64,000 nt of DNA from Heliopora coerulea (GCA_030142905.1 JASJOG010000136.1:696501-760500), one strand, 5' to 3'. Counted from the first letter of the stretch, positions 13,425 through 29,000 are shown. Translations and numbers: made by a program. The notes: a model not told the origin generated them from the letters alone.

Positions 13425-16400
13425 TTTTGATCAGTTTTTGACCAATTTTACACCTTCGAAATTAGCCTTAAATATGAAAGTTTAAAGCAAATAATATCGT
13501 TTTGCATCAATTGGAAGAACTTTAAGCCGAAACTGAAGAGAATATTAGACTTTGAAAAATTCGACATAAAAGTAAAGGGGTTAACCTTTGGTTTTTCATC
13601 AGTTTTCGACCAATTTTAAACTTTCTAAATAAGCCTTAAATATGAAAGTTTAAGGCAAATAATATCGTTTTGCATCAATTGGAGGCACTTTACACCAAAA
13701 CTGAAGAAAATATTAGACTTTGAAAAATTCGACCAAAACCTAAAGGGGTTAACCTTTGGTTTTTCACCAGTTTTCGACCAATTTTAAACTTTCTAAATAA
13801 GCCCTAAATATGAAAGTTTAAGGCAAATAATATCGTTTTGCATCAATTGGAAGCACTTTACGCCGAAACTGAAGAGAATATTAGACTTTGAAAAATTCGA
13901 CCAAAAAGTAAAGGGGTTAACCTTTGGTTTTTCACCAGTTTTCGACCAATTTTAAACCTTCGAAATAAGCCTTAGATATGAACGTTTAAGGCAAATAATA
14001 TCGTTTTGCATCAATTGGAGGAACTTTACACCAAAACTGAAGAAAATATTAGACTTTGAAAAATTCGACCAAAACCTAAAGGGGTTAACCTTTGGTTTTT
14101 CACCAGTTTTCGACCAATTTTAAACCTTCGAAATAAGCCCTAAATATGAAAGTTTAAAGCAAATAATATCGTTTTGCATCAATTGGAAGCACTTTACGCC
14201 GAAACTGAAAAGAATATTAGATTTGAAAAATTCGACCAAAAAGTAAAGGGGTTAATCTTTGGTTTTTCACCAGTTTTCGACCAATTTTAATCTTTCTAAA
14301 TAAGCCTTAAATATGAAAGTTTAAGGCAAATAATATCGTTTTGCATCAATTGGAGGCACTTTACACCAAAACTGAAGAAAATATTAGACTTTGAAAAATT
14401 CGACCAAAACCTAAAGGGGTTAATCTTTGGTTTTTCACCAGTTTTCGACCAATTTTAAACTTTCTAAATAAGCCCTAAATATGAAAGTTTAAGGCAAATA
14501 ATATCGTTTTGCATCAATTGGAAGCACTTTACGCCGAAACTGAAGAGAATATTAGACTTTGAAAAATTCGACCAAAAAGTAAAGGGGTTAACCTTTGGTT
14601 TTTCACCAGTTTTCGACCAATTTTAAACCTTCGAAATAAGTCTTAAATATGAACGTTTAAGGCAAATAATATCGTTTTGCATCAATTGGAGGCACTTTAC
14701 ACCAAAACTGAAGAAAATATTAGACTTTGAAAAATTCGACCAAAACCTAAAGGGGTTAACCTTTGGTTTTTCACCAGTTTTCGACCAATTTTAAACCTTC
14801 GAAATAAGCCCTAAATATGAAAGTTTAAGGCAAATAATATCGTTTTGCATCAATTGGAAGCACTTTACGCCGAAACTGAAGAGAATATTAGACTTTGAAA
14901 AATTCGACCAAAACCTAAAGGGGTTAACCTTTGGTTTTTCACCAGTTTTCGACCAATTTTAAACTTTCTAAATAAGCCCTAAATATGAAAGTTTAAGGCA
15001 AATAATATCGTTTTGCATCAATTGGAAGCACTTTACGCCGAAACTGAAGAGAATATTGGACTATGAAAAATTCGACCAAAAAGTAAAGGGGTTAACCTTT
15101 GGTTTTTCACCAGTTTTCGACCAATTTTAAACCTTCGAAATAAGCCTTAAATATGAACGTTTAAGGCAAATAATATCGTTTTGCATCAATTGGAGGCACT
15201 TTACACCAAAACTGAAGAAAATATTAGACTTGGAAAAATTCGACAAAAACCTAAAGGGGTTAACCTTTAGTTTTTTGATCAGTTTTTGACCAATTTTACA
15301 CCTTCGAAATTAGCCTTAAATATGAAAGTTTAAAGCAAATAATATCGTTTTGCATCAATTGGAAGAACTTTAAGCCGAAACTGAAGAGAATATTAGACTT
15401 TGAAAAATTCGACATAAAAGTAAAGGGGTTAACCTTTGGTTTTTCATCAGTTTTCGACCAATTTTAAACTTTCTAAATAAGCCTTAAATATGAAAGTTTA
15501 AGGCAAATAATATCGTTTTGCATCAATTGGAGGAACTTTACACCAAAACTGAAGAAAATATTAGACTTTGAAAAATTCGACCAAAACCTAAAGGGGTTAA
15601 CCTTTGGTTTTTCACCAGTTTTCGACCAATTTTAAACTTTCTAAATAAGCCCTAAATATGAAAGTTTAAGGCAAATAATATCGTTTTGCATCAATTGGAA
15701 GCACTTTACGCAGAAACTGAAGAGAATATTAGACTTTGAAAAATTCGACCAAAACCTAAAGGGGTTAACCTTTGGTTTTTCACCAGTTTTCGACCAATTT
15801 TAAACTTTCTAAATAAGCCCTAAATATGAAAGTTTAAGGCAAATAATATCGTTTTGCATCAATTGGAAGCACTTTACGCCGAAACTGAAGAGAATATTGG
15901 ACTATGAAAAATTCGACCAAAAAGTAAAGGGGTTAACCTTTGGTTTTTCACCAGTTTTCGACCAATTTTAAACCTTCGAAATAAGTCTTAAATATGAACG
16001 TTTAAGGCAAATAATATCGTTTTGCATCAATTGGAGGCACTTTACACCAAAACTGAAGAAAATATTAGACTTGGAAAAATTCGACCAAAACCAAAAGGGG
16101 TTAACCTTTAGTTTTTTGATCAGTTTTTGACCAATTTTACACCTTCGAAATTAGCCTTAAATATGAAAGTTTAAAGCAAATAATATCGTTTTGCATCAAT
16201 TGGAAGAACTTTAAGCCGAAACTGAAGAGAATATTAGACTTTGAAAAATTCGACATAAAAGTAAAGGGGTTAACCTTTGGTTTTTCATCAGTTTTCGACC
16301 AATTTTAAACTTTCTAAATAAGCCTTAAATATGAAAGTTTAAGGCAAATAATATCGTTTTGCATCAATTGGAGGCACTTTACACCAAAACTGAAGAAAAT

Positions 16401-19400
16401 ATTAGACTTTGAAAAATTCGACCAAAACCTAAAGGGGTTAACCTTTGGTTTTTCACCAGTTTTCGACCAATTTTAAACTTTCTAAATAAGCCCTAAATAT
16501 GAAAGTTTAAGGCAAATAATATCGTTTTGCATCAATTGGTAGCACTTTACGCCGAAACTGAAGAGAATATTAGACTTTGAAAAATTCGACCAAAAAGTAA
16601 AGGGGTTAACCTTTGGTTTTTCACCAGTTTTCGACCAATTTTAAACCTTCGAAATAAGCCTTAGATATGAACGTTTAAAGCAAATAATATCGTTTTGCAT
16701 CAATTGGAGGCACTTTACACCAAAACGGAAGAAAATGTTAGACTTTGAAAAATTCGACCAAAACCTAAAGGGGTTAACCTTTGGTTTTTCACCAGTTTTC
16801 GACCAATTTTAAACCTTCGAAATAAGCCCTAAATATGAAAGTTTAAAGCAAATAATATCGTTTTGCATCAATTGGAAGCACTTTACGCCGAAACTGAAAA
16901 GAATATTAGATTTGAAAAATTCGACCAAAAAGTAAAGGGGTTAATCTTTGGTTTTTCACCAGTTTTCGACCAATTTTAATCTTTCTAAATAAGCCTTAAA
17001 TATGAAAGTTTAAGGCAAATAATATCGTTTTGCATCAATTGGAGGCACTTTACACCAAAACTGAAGAAAATATTAGACTTTGAAAAATTCGACCAAAACC
17101 TAAAGGGGTTAATCTTTGGTTTTTCACCAGTTTTCGACCAATTTTAAACTTTCTAAATAAGCCCTAAATATGAAAGTTTAAGGCAAATAATATCGTTTTG
17201 CATCAATTGGAAGCACTTTACGCCGAAACTGAAGAGAATATTGGACTTTGAAAAATTCGACCAAAAAGTAAAGGGGTTAACCTTTGGTTTTTCACCAGTT
17301 TTCGACCAATTTTAAACCTTCGAAATAAGTCTTAAATATGAACGTTTAAGGCAAATAATATCGTTTTGCATCAATTGGAGGCACTTTACACCAAAACTGA
17401 AGAAAATATTAGACTTTGAAAAATTCGACCAAAACCTAAAGGGGTTAACCTTTGGTTTTTCACCAGTTTTCGACCAATTTTAAACCTTCGAAATAAGCCC
17501 TAAATATGAAAGTTTAAGGCAAATAATATCGTTTTGCATCAATTGGAAGCACTTTACGCCGAAACTGAAGAGAATATTAGACTTTGAAAAATTCGACCAA
17601 AACCTAAAGGGGTTAACCTTTGGTTTTTCACCAGTTTTCGACCAATTTTAAACTTTCTAAATAAGCCCTAAATATGAAAGTTTAAGGCAAATAATATCGT
17701 TTTGCATCAATTGGAAGCACTTTACGCCGAAACTGAAGAGAATATTGGACTATGAAAAATTCGACCAAAAAGTAAAGGGGTTAACCTTTGGTTTTTCACC
17801 AGTTTTCGACCAATTTTAAACCTTCGAAATAAGCCTTAAATATGAACGTTTAAGGCAAATAATATCGTTTTGCATCAATTGGAGGCACTTTACACCAAAA
17901 CTGAAGAAAATATTAGACTTGGAAAAATTCGACCAAAACCAAAAGGGGTTAACCTTTAGTTTTTTGATCAGTTTTCGACCAATTTTACACCTTCGAAATT
18001 AGCCTTAAATATGAAAGTTTAAAGCAAATAATATCGTTTTGCATCAATTGGAAGAACTTTAAGCCGAAACTGAAGAGAATATTAGACTTTGAAAAATTCG
18101 ACATAAAAGTAAAGGGGTTAACCTTTGGTTTTTCATCAGTTTTCGACCAATTTTAAACTTTCTAAATAAGCCTTAAATATGAAAGTTTAAGGCAAATAAT
18201 ATCGTTTTGCATCAATTGGAGGCACTTTACACCAAAACTGAAGAAAATATTAGACTTTGAAAAATTCGACCAAAACCTAAAGGGGTTAACCTTTGGTTTT
18301 TCACCAGTTTTCGACCAATTTTAAACTTTCTAAATAAGCCCTAAATATGAAAGTTTAAGGCAAATAATATCGTTTTGCATCAATTGGAAGCACTTTACGC
18401 CGAAACTGAAGAGAATATTAGACTTTGAAAAATTCGACCAAAAAGTAAAGGGGTTAACCTTTGGTTTTTCACCAGTTTTCGACCAATTTTAAACTTTCTA
18501 AATAAGCCCTAAATATGAAAGTTTAAGGCAAATAATATCGTTTTGCATCAATTGGAAGCACTTTACGCCGAAACTGAAGAGAATATTAGACTTTGAAAAA
18601 TTCGACCAAAAAGTAAAGGGGTTAACCTTTGGTTTTTCACCAGTTTTCGACCAATTTTAAACCTTCGAAATAAGCCTTAAATATGAACGTTTAAGGCAAA
18701 TAATATCGTTTTGCATCAATTGGAGGCACTTTACACCAAAACTGAAGAAAATATTAGACTTGGAAAAATTCGACCAAAACCAAAAGGGGTTAACCTTTAG
18801 TTTTTTGATCAGTTTTTGACCAATTTTACACCTTCGAAATTAGCCTTAAATATGAAAGTTTAAAGCAAATAATATCGTTTTGCATCAATTGGAAGAACTT
18901 TAAGCCGAAACTGAAGAGAATATTAGACTTTGAAAAATTCGACATAAAAGTAAAGGGGTTAACCTTTGGTTTTTCATCAGTTTTCGACCAATTTTAAACT
19001 TTCTAAATAAGCCTTAAATATGAAAGTTTAAGGCAAATAATATCGTTTTGCATCAATTGGAGGCACTTTACACCAAAACTGAAGAAAATATTAGACTTTG
19101 AAAAATTCGACCAAAACCTAAAGGGGTTAACCTTTGGTTTTTCACCAGTTTTCGACCAATTTTAAACTTTCTAAATAAGCCCTAAATATGAAAGTTTAAG
19201 GCAAATAATATCGTTTTCCATCAATTGGTAGCACTTTACGCCGAAACTGAAGAGAATATTGGACTTTGAAAAATTCGACCAAAAAGTAAAGGGGTTAACT
19301 TTAGGTTTTTCACCAGTTTTCGACCAATTTTAAACCTTCGAAATAAGCCTTAGATATGAACGTTTAAAGCAAATAATATCGTTTTGCATCAATTGGAGGA

Positions 19401-22400
19401 ACTTTACACCAAAACGGAAGAAAATGTTAGACTTTGAAAAATTCGACCAAAACCTAAAGGGGTTAACCTTTGGTTTTTCACCAGTTTTCGACCAATTTTA
19501 AACCTTCGAAATAAGCCCTAAATATGAAAGTTTAAAGCAAATAATATCGTTTTGCATCAATTGGAAGCACTTTACGCCGAAACTGAAAAGAATATTAGAT
19601 TTGAAAAATTCGACCAAAAAGTAAAGGGGTTAATCTTTGGTTTTTCACCAGTTTTCGACCAATTTTAATCTTTCTAAATAAGCCTTAAATATGAAAGTTT
19701 AAGGCAAATAATATCGTTTCGCATCAATTGGAGGCACTTTACACCAAAACTGAAGAAAATATTAGACTTTGAAAAATTCGACCAAAACCTAAAGGGGTTA
19801 ATCTTTGGTTTTTCACCAGTTTTCGACCAATTTTAAACTTTCTAAATAAGCCCTAAATATGAAAGTTTAAGGCAAATAATATCGTTTTCCATCAATTGGA
19901 AGCACTTTACGCCGAAACTGAAGAGAATATTGGACTTTGAAAAATTCGACCAAAAAGTAAAGGGGTTAACCTTTGGTTTTTCACCAGTTTTCGACCAATT
20001 TTAAACCTTCGAAATAAGTCTTAAATATGAACGTTTAAGGCAAATAATATCGTTTTGCATCAATTGGAGGCACTTTACACCAAAACTGAAGAAAATATTA
20101 GACTTTGAAAAATTCGACCAAAACCTAAAGGGGTTAACCTTTGGTTTTTCACCAGTTTTCGACCAATTTTAAACTTTCTAAATAAGCCCTAAATATGAAA
20201 GTTTAAGGCAAATAATATCGTTTTGCATCAATTGGAAGCACTTTACGCCGAAACTGAAGAGAATATTAGACTTTGAAAAATTCGACCAAAACCTAAAGGG
20301 GTTAACCTTTGGTTTTTCACCAGTTTTCGACCAATTTTAAACTTTCTAAATAAGCCCTAAATATGAAAGTTTAAGGCAAATAATATCGTTTTGCATCAAT
20401 TGGAAGCACTTTACGCCGAAACTGAAGAGAATATTAGACTTTGAAAAATTCGACCAAAAAGTAAAGGGGTTAACCTTTGGTTTTTCACCAGTTTTCGACC
20501 AATTTTAAACCTTCGAAATAAGTCTTAAATATGAACGTTTAAGGCAAATAATATCGTTTTGCATCAATTGGAGGAACTTTACACCAAAACTGAAGAAAAT
20601 ATTAGACTTGGAAAAATTCGACCAAAACCAAAAGGGGTTAACCTTTAGTTTTTTGATCAGTTTTTGACCAATTTTACACCTTCGAAATTAGCCTTAAATA
20701 TGAAAGTTTAAAGCAAATAATATCGTTTTGCATCAATTGGAAGAACTTTAAGCCGAAACTGAAGAGAATATTAGACTTTGAAAAATTCGACATAAAAGTA
20801 AAGGGGTTAACCTTTGGTTTTTCATCAGTTTTCGACCAATTTTAAACTTTCTAAATAAGCCTTAAATATGAAAGTTTAAGGCAAATAATATCGTTTTGCA
20901 TCAATTGGAGGCACTTTACACCAAAACTGAAGAAAATATTAGACTTTGAAAAATTCGACCAAAACCTAAAGGGGTTAACCTTTGGTTTTTCACCAGTTTT
21001 CGACCAATTTTAAACTTTCTAAATAAGCCCTAAATATGAAAGTTTAAGGCAAATAATATCGTTTTGCATCAATTGGAAGCAATTTACGCCGAAACTGAAG
21101 AGAATATTAGACTTTGAAAAATTCGACCAAAAAGTAAAGGGGTTAACCTTTGGTTTTTCACCATTTTTCGACCAATTTTAAACTTTCCAAAATAAGCCTT
21201 AAATATGAAAGTTTAAGGCAAATAATACCGTTTTGCATCAATTGGAGGCACTTTACACCAAAACTGAAGAAAATATTAGACTTGGAAATATTCGTACAAA
21301 ACCTAAAGGGGTTAACCTTTAGTTCTTTGATCAGTTTTCGACCAATTTTACATCTTCGAAATTAGCCTTAAATATGAAAGTTTAAAGCAAATAATATCGT
21401 TTTGCATCAATTGGAGGCACTTTACGCCGAAACTGAAGAAAATATTAGACTTTTAAAAATTCGACCAAAAAGTAAAGGGGTTAACCTTTGGTTTTTCACC
21501 AGTTTTCGACCAATTTTAAACTTTCGAAATAAGCCCTAAATATGAAAGTTTAAGGCAAATAATATCGTTTTGCATCAATTGGAGGCACTTTACAGCGAAA
21601 TTGAAGAGAATATTAGACTTTGAAAAGTTTGACCAAAAAGTAAAGGGGTTAACCTTTGGTTTTTCACCAGTTTTCGACCAATTTTAAACTTTCTAAATAA
21701 GCCCTAAATATGAAAGTTTAAGGCAAATAATATCGTTTTCCATCAATTGGAAGCACTTTACGCCGAAACTGAAGAGAATATTGGACTTTGAAAAATTCGA
21801 CCAAAAAGTAAAGGGGTTAACCTTTGGTTTTTCACCAGTTTTCGACCAATTTTAAACCTTCGAAATAAGCCTTAGATATGAACGTTTAAAGCAAATAATA
21901 TCGTTTTGCATCAATTGGAGGAACTTTACACCAAAACTGAAGAAAATGTTAGACTTTGAAAAATTCGACCAAAACCTAAAGGGGTTAACCTTTGGTTTTT
22001 CACCAGTTTTCGACCAATTTTAAACCTTCGAAATAAGCCCTAAATATGAAAGTTTAAAGCAAATAATATCGTTTTGCATCAATTGGAAGCACTTTACGCC
22101 GAAACTGAAAAGAATATTAGATTTGAAAAATTCGACCAAAAAGTAAAGGGGTTAATCTTTGGTTTTTCACCAGTTTTCGACCAATTTTAATCTTTCTAAA
22201 TAAGCCTTAAATATGAAAGTTTAAGGCAAATAATATCGTTTCGCATCAATTGGAGGCACTTTACACCAAAACTGAAGAAAATATTAGACTTTGAAAAATT
22301 CGACCAAAACCTAAAGGGGTTAATCTTTGGTTTTTCACCAGTTTTCGACCAATTTTAAACTTTCTAAATAAGCCCTAAATATGAAAGTTTAAGGCAAATA

Positions 22401-25090
22401 ATATCGTTTTCAATCAATTGGAAGCACTTTACGCCGAAACTGAAGAGAATATTGGACTATGAAAAATTCGACCAAAAAGTAAAGGGGTTAACCTTTGGTT
22501 TTTCACCAGTTTTCGACCAATTTTAAACCTTCGAAATAAGTCTTAAATATGAACGTTTAAGGCAAATAATATCCTTTTGCATCAATTGGAGACACTTTAC
22601 ACCAAAACTGAAGAAAATATTAGACTTTGAAAAATTTGACCAAAACCAAAAGGGGTTAACCTTTAGTTTTTTGATCAGTTTTCGACCAATTTTACACCTT
22701 CGAAATTAGCCTTAAATATGAAAGTTTAAAGCAAATAATATCGTTTTGCATCAATTGGAAGAACTTTAAGCCGAAACTGAAGAGAATATTAGAATTTGAA
22801 AAATTCGACCAAAAAGTAAGGGGGTTAACCTTTGGTTTTTCATTAGTTTTCGACCAATTTTAAACCAATTTTAAACTTTCTAAATAAGCCCTAAATATGA
22901 AAGTTTAAAGCAAATAATATCGTTTTGCGTTAATTGGAAGCACTTTACGCCGAAACTGATGAGAATATTAGACTTTGAAAAATTCGACCAAAAAGTAAAG
23001 GGGTTAATCTTTGTTTTTTCACCAGTTTTCGACCAATTTTAAACTTTCTAAATAAGCCCTAAATATGAAAGTTTAAGGCAAATAATATCGTTTTGCATCA
23101 ATTGGAGACACTTTACGCCGAAACTGAGGAGAATATTAGACTTTGAAAAATTCGACCAAAACCTAAAGGGGTTAACCTTTGGTTTTTCACCAGTTTTCGA
23201 CCAATTTTAAACCTTCGAAATAAGTCTTAAATATGAACGTTTAAGGCAAATAATATCCTTTTGCATCAATTGGAGACACTTTACACCAAAACTGAAGAAA
23301 ATATTAGACTTTGAAAAATTTGACCAAAACCAAAAGGGGTTAACCTTTAGTTTTTTGATCAGTTTTCGACCAATTTTACACCTTCGAAATTAGCCTTAAA
23401 TATGAAAGTTTAAAGCAAATAATATCGTTTTGCATCAATTGGAAGAACTTTAAGCCGAAACTGAAGAGAATATTAGAATTTGAAAAATTCGACCAAAAAG
23501 TAAGGGGGTTAACCTTTGGTTTTTCATTAGTTTTCGACCAATTTTAAACCAATTTTAAACTTTCTAAATAAGCCCTAAATATGAAAGTTTAAAGCAAATA
23601 ATATCGTTTTGCGTTAATTGGAAGCACTTTACGCCGAAACTGAAGAGAATATTAGACTTTGAAAAATTCGACCAAAAAGTAAAGGGGTTAATCTTTGGTT
23701 TTTCACCAGTTTTCGACCAATTTTAAACTTTCTAAATAAGCCCTAAATATGAAAGTTTAAGGCAAATAATATCGTTTTGCATCAATTGGAGACACTTTAC
23801 GCCGAAACTGAGGAGAATATTAGACTTTGAAAAATTCGACCAAAACCTAAAGGGGTTAACCTTTGGTTTTTCACCAGTTTTCGACCAATTTTAAACTTTC
23901 TAAATAAGCCCTAAATATGAAAGTTTAAGGCAAATAATATCGTTTTCCATCAATTGGAAGCACTTTACGCCGAAACTGAAGAGAATATTGGACTATGAAA
24001 AATTCGACTAAAAAGTAAAGGGGTTAACCTTTGGTTTTTCACCAGTTTTCGACCAATTTTAAACCTTCGAAATAAGTCTTAAATATGAACGTTTAAGGCA
24101 AATAATATCCTTTTGCATCAATTGGAGGAACTTTACACCAAAACTGAAGAAAATATTAGACTTGGAAAAATTCGACCAAAACCAAAAGGGGTTAACCTTT
24201 AGTTTTTTGATCAGTTTTTGACCAATTTTACACCTTCGAAATTAGCCTTAAATATGAAAGTTTAAAGCAAATAATATCGTTTTGCATCAATTGGAAGAAC
24301 TTTAAGCCGAAACTGAAGAGAATATTAGACTTTGAAAAATTCGACATAAAAGTAAAGGGGTTAACCTTTGGTTTTTCATCAGTTTTCGACCAATTTTAAA
24401 CTTTCTAAATAAGCCTTAAATATGAAAGTTTAAGGCAAATAATATCGTTTTGCATCAATTGGAGGCACTTTACACCAAAACTGAAGAAAATATTAGACTT
24501 GGAAAAATTCGACCAAAACCTAAAGGGGTTAACCTTTGGTTTTTCACCAGTTTTCGACCAATTTTAAACTTTCTAAATAAGCCCTAAATATGAAAGTTTA
24601 AGGCAAATAATATCGTTTTCCATCAATTGGAAGCACTTTACGCCGAAACTGAAGAGAATATTGGACTTTGAAAAATTCGACCAAAAAGTAAAGGGGTTAA
24701 CTTTAGGTTTTTCACCAGTTTTCGACCAATTTTAAACCTTCGAAATAAGCCTTAGATATGAACGTTTAAAGCAAATAATATCGTTTTGCATCAATTGGAG
24801 GAACTTTACACCAAAACGGAAGAAAATGTTAGACTTTGAAAAATTCGACCAAAACCTAAAGGGGTTAACCTTTGGTTTTTCACCAGTTTTCGACCAATTT
24901 TAAACCTTCGAAATAAGCCCTAAATATGAAAGTTTAAAGCAAATAATATCGTTTTGCATCAATTGGAAGCACTTTACGCCGAAACTGAAAAGAATATTAG
25001 ATTTGAAAAATTCGACCAAAAAGTAAAGGGGTTAATCTTTGGTTTTTCACCAGTTTTCGACCAATTTTAATCTTTCTAAATAAGCCTTAA
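13425..25090 (+). repeat. Higher-order repeat block, 16-monomer period (~2,689 bp)
   Basis: A rare variant, CCAATTTTAATCTTTCT, occurs at 14281, 16970, 19659, 22181 and 25061. The spacings are 2,689, 2,689, 2,522 and 2,880 bp, or about 16, 16, 15 and 17 monomers; the last includes two 12 bp insertions. The TTTTTTGATCAG subtype follows the same rhythm, alternating near 13425, 15278, 16117, 17960, 18799 and 20650 (11 then 5 monomers). A one-base-short monomer (AATATTAGATTTGAAAAATT) precedes each rare variant. The regular order of subtypes shows that multi-monomer blocks, not single monomers, were amplified. Boundaries are approximate. Confidence 0.85.
22555..23940 (+). repeat. 684 bp tandem duplication marked by a 12 bp internal duplication
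   Basis: Two adjacent blocks share private variants: TATCCTTTTGC at 22571 and 23255, AGTAAGGGGG, TTTTTCATTAG, and a doubled ACCAATTTTAAA at 22852-22875 and 23536-23559. The offset is 684 bp, which is four monomers plus 12 bp. The shared 12 bp insertion shows that the block was copied after the insertion arose. Edges are approximate. Confidence 0.85.
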
Positions 25091-26039
25091 ATATGAAAGT
25101 TTAAGGCAAATAATATCGTTTCGCATCAATTGGAGGCACTTTACACCAAAACTGAAGAAAATATTAGACTTGGAAAAATTCGACCAAAACCTAAAGGGGT
25201 TAATCTTTGGTTTTTCACCAGTTTTCGACCAATTTTAAACTTTCTAAATAAGCCCTAAATATGAAAGTTTAAGGCAAATAATATCGTTTTCCATCAATTG
25301 GAAGCACTTTACGCCGAAACTGAAGAGAATATTAGACTTTGAAAAATTCGACCAAAAAGTAAAGGGGTTAATCTTTGGTTTTCACCAGTTTTCGACCAAT
25401 TTTAAACTTTCTAAATAAGCCCTAAATATGAAAGTTTAAGGCAAATAATATCGTTTTGCATCAATTGGAGACACTTTACGCCGAAACTGAAGAGAATATT
25501 AGACTTTGAAAAATTCGACCAAAAAGTAAAGGGGTTAACCTTTGGTTTTTGACCAGTTTTCGACCAATTTTAAACCTTCTAAATAAGCCCTAAATATGAA
25601 AGTTTAAAGCAAATAATATCGTTTTGCATCAATTGGAAGCACTTTACGCCGAAACTGAAAAGAATATTAGATTTGAAAAATTCGACCAAAAAGTAAAGGG
25701 GTTAACCTTTGGTTTTTGACCAGTTTTCGAACAATATTAAACCTTCGAAATAAGCCTTAAATATGAACGTTTAAGGCAAATAATATCGTTTTGCATCAAT
25801 TGGAGGCACTTTACACCAAAACTGAAGAAAATATTAGACTTGGAGAAATTTGACAAAAACCTAAAGGGGTTAACCTTTAGTTTTTTGATCAGTTTTTGAC
25901 CAATTTTACACCTTCGAAATTAGCCTTAAATATGAAAGTTTAAAGCAAATAATATCGTTTTGCATCAATTGGAAGAACTTTAAGCCGAAACTGAAGAGAA
26001 TATTAGACTTGGAAAAATTCGACCAAAAAGTAAAGGGGT

Positions 26040-29000
26040 TAACCTTTGGTTTTTCACCAGTTTTCGACCAATTTTAAACCTTCGAAATAAGCCCTAAATA
26101 TGAAAGTTTAAAGCAAATAATATCGTTTTGCATCAATTGGAAGCACTTTACGCCGAAACTGAAAAGAATATTAGATTTGAAAAATTCGACCAAAAAGTAA
26201 AGGGGTTAACCTTTGGTTTTTCATCAGTTTTCGACCAATTTTAAACTTTCTAAATAAGCCTTAAATATGAACGTTTAAGGCAAATAATATCGTTTTGCAT
26301 CAATTGGAGGCACTTTACACCAAAACTGAAGAGAATATTAGACTTTGAAAAATTCGACCAAAACCTAAAGGGGTTAACCTTTGGTTTTTCATCAGTTTTC
26401 GACAAATTTTAAACTTTCTAAATAAGCCTTAAATATGAAAGTTTAAGTCAAATAATATCGTTTTGCATCAATTGGAGGCACTTTACACCAAAACTGAAGA
26501 AAATATTAGACTTTGAAAAATTCGACCAAAACCTAAAGGGGTTAACCTTTGGTTTTTCACCAGTTTTCGACCAATTTTAAACTTTCTAAATAAGCCCTAA
26601 ATATGAAAGTTTAAGGCAAATAATATCGTTTTGCATCAATTGGAGTCACATTACACCGAAACTGAAGAGAATATTAGACTTTGAAAAATTCGACCAAAAA
26701 TTAAAGGGGTTAACCTTTGGTTTTTCACCAGTTTTCGACCAATTTTAAACTTTCCAAAATAAGCCTTAAATATGAAAGTTTAAGGCAAATAATACCGTTT
26801 TGCATCAATTTGAGGCACTTTACACCAAAACTGAAGAAAATATTAGACTTGGAAATATTCGTAGAAAACCTAAAGGGGTTAACCTTTAGTTCTTTGATCA
26901 GTTTTCGACCAATTTTACATCTTCGAAATTAGCCTTAAATATGAAAGTTTAAAGCAAATAATATCGTTTTGCATCAATTGGAGGCACTTTACGCCGAAAC
27001 TGAAGAAAATATTAGACTTTGAAAAATTCGACCAAAAAGTAAAGGGGTTAACCTTTGGTTTTTCACCAGTTTTCGACCAATTTTAAACTTTCTAAATAAG
27101 CCCTAAATATGAAAGTTTAAGGCAAATAATATCGTTTTGCATCAATTGGAGTCACATTACACCGAAACTGAAGAGAATATTAGACTTTGAAAAATTGGAC
27201 CAAAACCTAAAATGATTAACCTTTGGTTTTTCACCTGTTTTCGACTAATTTAAACCTTCGAAATTAGCCTTAAATAGGAAAGCTTAAGGCAAATAATATC
27301 GTTTTGCATCAATTGGAGGCACTTTACACCGAAATTGAAGAGAATATTAGACTTTGAAAAGTTTGACCAAAAAGTAAAGGGGTTAACCTTTGGTTTTTCA
27401 CCAGTTTTCGACCAATTTTAAACTTTCTAAATAAGCCCTAAATATGAAAGTTTAAGGCAAATAATATCGTTTTCCATCAATTGGAAGCACTTTACGCCGA
27501 AACTGAAGAGAATATTGGACTTTGAAAAATTCGACCAAAAAGTAAAGGGGTTAACCTTTGGTTTTTCACCAGTTTTCGACCAATTTTAAACCTTCGAAAT
27601 AAGCCTTAGATAGGAACGTTTAAAGCAAATAATATCGTTTTGCATCAATTGGAGGAACTTTACACCAAAACTGAAGAAAATGTTAGACTTTGAAAAATTC
27701 GACCAAAACCTAAAGGGGTTAACCTTTGGTTTTTCACCAGTTTTCGACCAATTTTAAAACTTCGAAATAAGCCCTAAATATGAAAGTTTAAAGCAAATAA
27801 TATCGTTTTGCATCAATTGGAAGCACTTTACGCCGAAACTGAAAAGAATATTAGATTTGAAAAATTCGACCAAAAAGTAAAGGGGTTAACCTTTGGTTTT
27901 TCATCAGTTTTCGACCAATTTTAAACTTTCTAAATAAGCCTTAAATATGAAAGTTTAAGGCAAATAATATCGTTTTGCATCAATTGGAGGCACTTTACAC
28001 CAAAACTGAAGAGAATATTAGACTTTGAAAAATTCGACCAAAACCTAAAGGGGTTAACCTTTGGTTTTTCATCAGTTTTCGACAAATTTTAAACTTTCTA
28101 AATAAGCCTTAAATATGAAAGTTTAAGTCAAATAATATCGTTTTGCATCAATTGGAGGCACTTTACACCAAAACTGAAGAAAATATTAGACTTTGAAAAA
28201 TTCGACCAAAACCTAAAGGGGTTAACCTTTGGTTTTTCACCAGTTTTCGACCAATTTTAAACTTTCTAAATAAGCCCTAAATATGAAAGTTTAAGGCTAA
28301 TAATATCGTTTTGCATCAATTGGAAGCAATTTACGCCGAAACTGAAGAGAATATTAGACTTTGAAAAATTCGACCAAAAAGTAAAGGGGTTAACCTTTGG
28401 TTTTTCACCAGTTTTCGACCAATTTTAAACTTTCCAAAATAAGCCTTAAATATGAAAGTTTAAGGCAAATAATACCGTTTTGCATCAATTGGAGGCACTT
28501 TACACCAAAACTGAAGAAAATATTAGACTTGGAAATATTCGTACAAAACCTAAAGGGGTTAACCTTTAGTTCTTTGATCAGTTTTCGACCAATTTTACAT
28601 CTTCGAAATTAGCCTTAAATATGAAAGTTTAAAGCAAATAATATCGTTTTGCATCAATTGGAGGCACTTTACGCCGAAACTGAAGAAAATATTAGACTTT
28701 GAAAAATTCGACCAAAAAGTAAAGGGGTTAACCTTTGGTTTTTCACCAGTTTTCGACCAATTTTAAACTTTCTAAATAAGCCCTAAATATGAAAGTTTAA
28801 GGCAAATAATATCGTTTTGCATCAATTGGAGTCACATTACACCGAAACTGTAGAGAATATTAGACTTTGAAAAATTGGACCAAAACCTAAAGTGATTAAC
28901 CTTTGGTTTTTCACCTGTTTTCGACTAATTTTACACCTTCGAAATTAGCCTTAAATAGGAAAGCTTAAGGGAAATAATATCGTTTTGCATCAATTGGAGG

